This document shows, one piece after another, positions 6,243 to 10,533 of a DNA stretch of 10,533 bases; the first letter of the stretch is position 1; every line of letters starts with the position of its first letter. This DNA comes from CAZUZS01 sp964624795 (GTDB lineage: Bacteria > Calditrichota > Calditrichia > RBG-13-44-9), in NCBI GenBank assembly GCA_964624795.1, contig CAZUZS010000110.1, forward strand, positions 1 through 10,533, in the 5' to 3' direction. Below the pieces are notes generated by a model. That model was not told where the DNA came from and did not search any database. It was given only the letters and a program-made list of their open reading frames with translations. A program made the position numbers and the translations under genes.

Positions 6243-8230
6243 TTCAAATCGCCCAACTCCCAGTCGCGGTTAAATAGGTGCTTTTCCACCCATTGAAATT
6301 CAACCCGCATTTTATAGCCCTGATGCTTCAGCTCCCGTACGCTGTGCCCCTCGCGTGGGAAAGCCACAAATTGAACCGGGCATCCGTATCTTTTTAGGCC
6401 GCGGTACATTTCCAGGCTTTGCGCAAAGGGAACTCGGCGGTCTTCCTCACCGCAAAGAATCAGGGTGGGCGTTTTCGCTTGCCGCACGTAGGTCACCGGA
6501 GATTTTTTCATGTAATAATCCTGGTTTTCGTATGGCGGACCGAGATGCCAGATTTCCCGGATATATTGCATGTCGGTTTGTGCATAGAATGAATACCAGT
6601 TGGCACCGCCGGCTCCGGAGCACGCGGCTTTGAATCTCTGAAAGTGGGTAATAAGCCAGTTGGTAAGATGGCCCCCGGCACTCCATCCCATCACTGCCAT
6701 TTCCGCAGGATCGGCGATTCCCTGATCTACCAGGTTATCCACACCGCTGATGATATCGTCAATATCTTTTTCGAAGTAGTGCCCGATGATGGCTCGCATA
6801 ACTTCGTTGCCATAACCGGTGCTGCCCCGGTAATTGGGTTGGAAAACCGCGTAGCCGTGCGCTGCCCAAACCTGGGGGTATGTAGCCCAACTGCTTCCGA
6901 AGTAATTCCGGTAGGAAGATTCCGGACCGCCATGTAGCTGCACAATTAGCGGGTACGGTTTTTGGGGTTGGCCTGCCGGCAGAATTAACAGTCCTTCAAC
7001 AACATGCCCGTCTGTGCTGGTCCAGTGTATGGTTTGGTAAGCTGCCAGTGGCCGCGAAACCAGCCAGCCGTTCATGCTGGTGATCTGTTCCCCCGGTAAT
7101 TTGGAGGGATTTGCATAAAGCAGGTCGTAGGGGCGGACGGGGGTGGATTCCAGGTAAACCAGCCTGTCCAGCGCCGGGTTGTAATCAATGCCGCGCAGAT
7201 CATGATCGTCAGACGTTACCTGGGCAACGCCTCCCGCTTTGCGATTTAGCCGAAAAAATTGGGTGTTTACCCCGGTGTTGGCAATGAAATATACATCTCT
7301 TCCTTTTGAGGTCCAGAAATATTCCATCACCTGAAAATCGAAATCGGGCAGGAGGTCCACCACCATTCCGGTATTCAGGTCCAGAAGGAAAATCGATTCC
7401 TGATAATATGACTCCTCCTGGCTGTTGGCATCCGAGACAAATGAAAGATACGGACCTTCCGGCGACCATCTGATTTGCTGCTCGCCAATCTTGTTGTGTG
7501 TTAGTTGCTTTACAGTGCGCTGATCAAGATTTAAAATATAGATTTCCCGCTTAAGATAATCGTCACGCCGCGGCGAAGGGGCGGCAACAAACGCGACTTG
7601 GTGGTTATCCGGCGAAATCCTGAATTCATTTATTGAAAATTCCCCTCTGGTTAATTGCTGCTTGAACCCAGAGGCGATTCGGTAACTCCATAATTGAACG
7701 GCCTTATTATTTTCATCAAAATAATAAGCGTCGTTCTTCTCCATCTTTCTCGATTTTTCTTCTGCGGAAAGGCTGTCGGCAGACATAAAGAATATTTGCT
7801 CACCGTCGTTGCTAATTTGAAAATCTGTAATGTTGGCGGGATGCAAAAACATGCTGTGTGCCTCACCCCCGCTGTTGCTGATTTTGAATAAATTGCGATG
7901 TTCTCCCTTGTCCGAAAGAAAAACGATAGATTGCCCATCCGGTGACCAACGTGGATCGGTTTCGTTATTATCTCCCCGAGTAAGCTGGATAGTTTCGTGG
8001 CTTAGGATATCGGTCCGCCAGAGGTGCGTAATCCATTTGTTCGCGTGCGAATCCGCTTCTGCTACTTCAAAAACGGAAAATTGCCCGTCCGGTGACAGGC
8101 GTGGTGACCTCACTTTCCGTATTTTGAACATGTCATTGAAGCTGAATGTTGAGGACAGGGAGTGGGTTTGAGCGAGTGGGAAATTGAAGGCGAAGACGAT
8201 ATAGAAAAGGATGATGCCAAGTTTTCTCAT
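6239..8230 (-). CDS. Secreted S9 family (prolyl oligopeptidase-type) serine peptidase, 663 aa
   Basis: The protein starts with a signal peptide (MRKLGIILFYIVFAFNFPLA, residues 1-20, cleavage before QTH), so it acts in the periplasm or outside. Residues 35 to about 390 form a WD40/TolB-type beta-propeller, with blade motifs LSPDGQFSVFEV (45-56), WSPDGQSIVFLSD (95-107), ISPDNHQVAFVA (205-216) and WSPEGPYLSFVSD (255-267). Residues 400-655 are the alpha/beta-hydrolase domain. It has the oxyanion region LHGGPES (432-438), nucleophile Ser517 in GWSAGG, acid Asp597 in GEEDRRVP and His629 in REGHS, so the triad is complete. The length and layout fit S9C/acylaminoacyl-peptidase and dipeptidyl-peptidase-like members, which cleave short peptides, often after Pro or Ala. 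A ribosome site AGGAG (8240-8244) sits nine bases before the start. The gene is translationally coupled to the kinase gene. Confidence 0.93.
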   Translation of the reverse strand: MRKLGIILFYIVFAFNFPLAQTHSLSSTFSFNDMFKIRKVRSPRLSPDGQFSVFEVAEADSHANKWITHLWRTDILSHETIQLTRGDNNETDPRWSPDGQSIVFLSDKGEHRNLFKISNSGGEAHSMFLHPANITDFQISNDGEQIFFMSADSLSAEEKSRKMEKNDAYYFDENNKAVQLWSYRIASGFKQQLTRGEFSINEFRISPDNHQVAFVAAPSPRRDDYLKREIYILNLDQRTVKQLTHNKIGEQQIRWSPEGPYLSFVSDANSQEESYYQESIFLLDLNTGMVVDLLPDFDFQVMEYFWTSKGRDVYFIANTGVNTQFFRLNRKAGGVAQVTSDDHDLRGIDYNPALDRLVYLESTPVRPYDLLYANPSKLPGEQITSMNGWLVSRPLAAYQTIHWTSTDGHVVEGLLILPAGQPQKPYPLIVQLHGGPESSYRNYFGSSWATYPQVWAAHGYAVFQPNYRGSTGYGNEVMRAIIGHYFEKDIDDIISGVDNLVDQGIADPAEMAVMGWSAGGHLTNWLITHFQRFKAACSGAGGANWYSFYAQTDMQYIREIWHLGPPYENQDYYMKKSPVTYVRQAKTPTLILCGEEDRRVPFAQSLEMYRGLKRYGCPVQFVAFPREGHSVRELKHQGYKMRVEFQWVEKHLFNRDWELGDLK

Positions 8231-8407
8231 TCTTTATTTCTCCTGGTTCACAATAAATGCCGGCTTATTGATTTGCTGACCAAATCATCAATTTACATAA
8301 TATTCCTAATGGTTCAGGGAACCCTGTTCACTGTAACATGAGGGTGCGTTTCCCTTCCGTGGATTCCTTACCCGGATTCTGCTCGGAACCCAATTTTTTC
8401 TGAAATC
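8231..8407. other. Intergenic region between aminopeptidase and S9 peptidase genes
   Basis: These 177 bases lie between two minus-strand genes. No convincing terminator follows the aminopeptidase gene, so read-through into the S9-kinase-HAD trio is possible. A compact dyad, CAGGG-AA-CCCTG (8315-8326), overlapping GGTTC-AGG-GAACC (8311-8323), sits about 85-95 bases upstream of the S9 start and could be an operator. An extended -10-like TATTAT (minus strand, 8297-8302) is nearby but lacks a good -35 partner, so a local promoter is only a possibility. Confidence 0.35.
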
Positions 8408-10195
8408 TCATATAGCCTCTGTCGCCTTGTGCAACCAGGCCAGCACATCTCCCTCCAAATGAGGCGATAATAATTCTCTGACAGTACGGTGATATTCGTT
8501 AAAAAAACCAATTTCTATTTCGCTCAAAAGCGATTTCTCAATCAGCCGGGTATCGATGGGACACAGCGTGACAGTTTCAAATTTGTAGAATTCCGAATCA
8601 GGAGAGGAAAATTCCCTGTCTTCGACAGTAACAATGAGATTCTCGATACGAATACCGTAATCGCCGGATTTGTAATAGCCCGGTTCGTTGGAGATGACCA
8701 TCCCTTCTTCCAGCGGAACGCCGATTCCGCGATAGAAGGAGATGGCGTGCGGTCCCTCGTGCACGTTCAGGTAAGAACCGATGCCGTGCCCGGTGCCGTG
8801 GCCATAATTGAGCCCTACATCCCATAACGGCTTGCGGGCGATGGTATCCAACTGGTTTCCCGCAGTTGTGCGCGGAAAGCGGGTCATTGCCAATTGGATG
8901 TGGCCTTTCAGAACCCGGGTGAACAGTTCTTTTTGTTCGGCAGTGGGTGTGCCCAGAGCAACTGTGCGCGTGATGTCCGTGGTTCCGTCAAGGTATTGCG
9001 CGCCGGAATCAAAGAGGAAGATACCTTCCGGTTTTAATTCTACATTAGTCTCCTCGCTGGGCTCATAATGGACAATTGCGCCGTGTTCATTGTAACCTGC
9101 AATTGTGGCGAAGCTGGGCATCTGGTAAAGTGGTTGCTCTTTGCGAAATTCTTCGGCCTTCGCTGCTGTCGAAAGCTCTGTCTCGCCGCCGCGCGGAACC
9201 GCATTCTCCAGCCAGTGGAGAAACTTTGTCATAGCTACCCCGTCCCGGATGTGGGCGGATTTCAAGCCGGCCAGCTCCACCTCATTCTTTATCGCCTTGA
9301 ACAGAATTACCGGGCTTTGCTTAAAAAGCAGTTCGCACTTTGGGCGCAACAGATCTACGATGCGGCGGTTGACAGCGTTCGGGTCCAGCCAAACCTTTGG
9401 GCTGGTCTCTCCAATCCTTTGCAGCTCTTCTTCAAAATCATCGTACCCAAAAATATCGACGATTCCATCTAATTGTGATCTAACCTCTTTTGTTATCTTA
9501 TTCATTGGAGTGAACATCATCGCTTTTTTATTTGTGATTATTGCGTAGGCAATGGCCACCGGATTGAATTCAATGTCCCTGGAGCGAATGTTAAACAGCC
9601 AGGCGATGGAGTCGAGGGTAGTTAGGATATGGACACTGGTATTCTCATCTCGCATCTTTTCCCGCAAACGCTCTAACTTACTTTCAATCGGCTCTCCCGC
9701 GTATTTCACCGGGTGAAGAGTAATTGGGGCACCGGGAAATCCCGGCCGATCCTCCCAAAGTTGATCGACAAGGTTGGTCTCAATGGATTTCAGGCTGATC
9801 TTCCATTCCTTTAAATGCGCTTCCAGTTTCTGCGATTCGCCATAGGAGATCACCTTCGGATCAATACCTACGCTATCGCCAGCTTTCAATTTTTTTGCAA
9901 GCCATTCCTGCAGAGTGGGAACATCCGGTAAACCGATTTTGAAAAGCCGAATCCCGCTGTTCTGCAATTCCTGTTCTGCCTGAAGAAAATAGCGGGAGTC
10001 GGTCCACAACCCGGCATCATCGGCGGTAACTGCCAAATCGCCTGCTGAACCGGTAAAACCGCTAATCCATTTTCGCCTTTCCCACATCTGTGGAAGGTAC
10101 TCGCTCTGATGCGGATCGGTGCTGAACACCAGGTAAGCCTGGATATTATGTTTTTTCATCAAAGCACGCAATGATTCAATCTTTTGTCTGGTCAT
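8408..10195 (-). CDS. Xaa-Pro aminopeptidase (M24B family, three-domain form), 595 aa
   Basis: This metalloenzyme removes an N-terminal residue preceding proline. All five dinuclear-metal ligands of the pita-bread fold are visible: Asp396 (FLFDSGAQY), Asp407 (GTTDITRT), His470 (HGTGHGIG), Glu504 (SNEPGYY) and Glu518 (RIENL). Residues 1-150 and 165-300 are the two creatinase-like N-terminal domains (SGFTGSAGDLAV and LWTDSRYFLQAE in the first), and 305-545 is the catalytic domain, followed by the usual C-terminal extension to 595. The length and layout match the eukaryotic-type cytosolic aminopeptidase P1 group, and exceed the roughly 440-residue E. coli PepP. There is no signal peptide, so it is cytoplasmic. 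The start at 10195 has a GGGG ribosome site (10203-10206) seven bases away. With the secreted S9 peptidase downstream it forms a likely proline-peptide degradation pair. Confidence 0.95.
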   Translation of the reverse strand: MTRQKIESLRALMKKHNIQAYLVFSTDPHQSEYLPQMWERRKWISGFTGSAGDLAVTADDAGLWTDSRYFLQAEQELQNSGIRLFKIGLPDVPTLQEWLAKKLKAGDSVGIDPKVISYGESQKLEAHLKEWKISLKSIETNLVDQLWEDRPGFPGAPITLHPVKYAGEPIESKLERLREKMRDENTSVHILTTLDSIAWLFNIRSRDIEFNPVAIAYAIITNKKAMMFTPMNKITKEVRSQLDGIVDIFGYDDFEEELQRIGETSPKVWLDPNAVNRRIVDLLRPKCELLFKQSPVILFKAIKNEVELAGLKSAHIRDGVAMTKFLHWLENAVPRGGETELSTAAKAEEFRKEQPLYQMPSFATIAGYNEHGAIVHYEPSEETNVELKPEGIFLFDSGAQYLDGTTDITRTVALGTPTAEQKELFTRVLKGHIQLAMTRFPRTTAGNQLDTIARKPLWDVGLNYGHGTGHGIGSYLNVHEGPHAISFYRGIGVPLEEGMVISNEPGYYKSGDYGIRIENLIVTVEDREFSSPDSEFYKFETVTLCPIDTRLIEKSLLSEIEIGFFNEYHRTVRELLSPHLEGDVLAWLHKATEAI

Positions 10196-10236
10196 TTCTT
10201 GTCCCCGATTTTTTAAATTTGCGCTTCAAAGTCTTA

Positions 10237-10265
10237 AATATAAGGCACCGAAAAGAGAGGTGAAA
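10237..10265 (-). promoter_or_regulatory. Candidate promoter of the aminopeptidase gene
   Basis: Read on the minus strand, TTTCAC (10265-10260) is followed after 17 bases by TATATT (10242-10237), about 40 bases upstream of the start codon and just before its ribosome site. The -10 match is good and the -35 match is poor. The upstream terminator shows that a new transcript must begin between 10421 and 10195. Confidence 0.35.
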
Positions 10266-10324
10266 ACAATTTTCGAGATTAAAGAAAAGCACTTGGTATT
10301 GCAGAAATGTACGATGTCCCTGTT

Positions 10325-10384
10325 TGCCTGCTAATTCGGCAGATATCTGACAGCTGTCTGCACATTGTAACTTATCTGCCTGCT
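10325..10384. repeat. Cluster of palindromes and repeats upstream of the aminopeptidase gene
   Basis: Two perfect ten-base palindromes abut, CAGATATCTG (10340-10349) and GACAGCTGTC (10349-10358). Around them lie an inverted pair GGCAGATA/TATCTGCC (10338-10345 and 10373-10380) and a direct pair TGCCTGCT (10325-10332 and 10377-10384). The cluster sits between the previous gene's terminator and the aminopeptidase promoter region, which is suitable for operators, although transcribed RNA structure is also possible. Confidence 0.45.
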
Positions 10385-10410
10385 GTACGGATATTACTAT
10401 TGCTTGCTGG

Positions 10411-10445
10411 AAATAAAAAAAGCGGCGCTCCGGAAAGAGCGCCGC
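10411..10445 (-). terminator. Intrinsic terminator of the putative T9SS cargo gene
   Basis: A perfect nine-base-pair GC-rich stem, GCGGCGCTC (10422-10430) with GAGCGCCGC (10437-10445), has a six-base loop. On the minus strand it is followed by a T-rich tract (seven T, then A, then TTT; 10421-10411). It lies about 35 bases past the stop codon of the gene at the window's right edge. Confidence 0.93.
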
Positions 10446-10479
10446 CATAAAACAAGCTACAGGAATGTATCCGGATGGA

Positions 10480-10533
10480 TTACTTCATGAGGATCATTTT
10501 TTTAGCTTTCACGAAATCCTTACCGGCCTTAAT
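10480..10533 (-). CDS. C-terminal end of a secreted protein with T9SS type A-like sorting tail (partial)
   Basis: Only the last 17 codons and the TAA stop (10480-10482) are inside the window, and they read IKAGKDFVKAKKMILMK. This strongly resembles the final beta-strand of type IX secretion C-terminal sorting domains (TIGR04183-like), where a Gly-containing turn is followed by a Val/Thr-Lys-Lys-hydrophobic stretch and a terminal Lys or Arg. In that family the domain directs an exported protein through the outer membrane. The passenger domain lies outside the window, so its function is unknown. The strong terminator right after the stop supports a genuine gene end. Confidence 0.7.
   Translation of the reverse strand: MKAGKDFVKAKKMILMK

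Noticed and set aside
10176..10448. 90-residue minus-strand frame upstream of the aminopeptidase
   Set aside because: It starts inside the terminator hairpin and runs through the AT-rich promoter region into the aminopeptidase start. It has no ribosome site and no protein-like pattern.

Overview
The window looks like chromosomal DNA from a member of the Fibrobacteres-Chlorobi-Bacteroidetes (FCB) group. A Calditrichaeota, KSB1 or similar lineage fits best. This rests on a C-terminal tail resembling type IX secretion (T9SS) sorting domains at the right edge, long TPR proteins including one with a TolB/CsgG-like N-terminal domain, a three-domain Xaa-Pro aminopeptidase and a secreted S9 peptidase. 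It is an inference from gene content and is not certain. I see no tRNA, rRNA, CRISPR array, transposase or phage gene, and base composition shows no obvious break by eye.

Left part, plus strand (1-4190): a possible promoter leads into a 59-residue helical small protein (120-299). Three bases later a 512-residue TPR protein with an unrecognised C-terminal domain begins (303-1841). A non-coding stretch of about 440 bases follows, with several dyads and an imperfect 23-bp tandem repeat. Next comes an exported protein (2283-4136) with a signal peptide, a TolB/CsgG-like domain and about ten TPRs. It ends at a clear intrinsic terminator (4161-4187).

Right part, minus strand, read from high to low coordinates: the last 17 codons of a putative T9SS cargo protein (10480-10533) and its terminator; a cytoplasmic M24B Xaa-Pro aminopeptidase (10195-8408); a 177-base gap; then a tightly packed trio. 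The trio is a secreted S9 prolyl-oligopeptidase-family peptidase (8230-6239), an AmgK-like sugar kinase of the aminoglycoside-phosphotransferase fold joined to it by an ATGA overlap (6242-5121), and a HAD-fold protein that overlaps the kinase gene by 47 bases (5167-4319). The two transcription units converge at about 4190-4318.

The most interesting observation is that the HAD-fold protein has lost the nucleophilic aspartate and other catalytic positions. It looks like a pseudophosphatase encoded as an overlapping partner of a small-molecule kinase. The pairing recalls the MupP (HAD phosphatase) / AmgK (kinase) steps of peptidoglycan sugar recycling, but no MurU is present here and the HAD active site is absent, so a regulatory or structural role is more likely. 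The two peptidases upstream suggest use of proline-containing peptides: S9 outside the cytoplasm and M24B inside.
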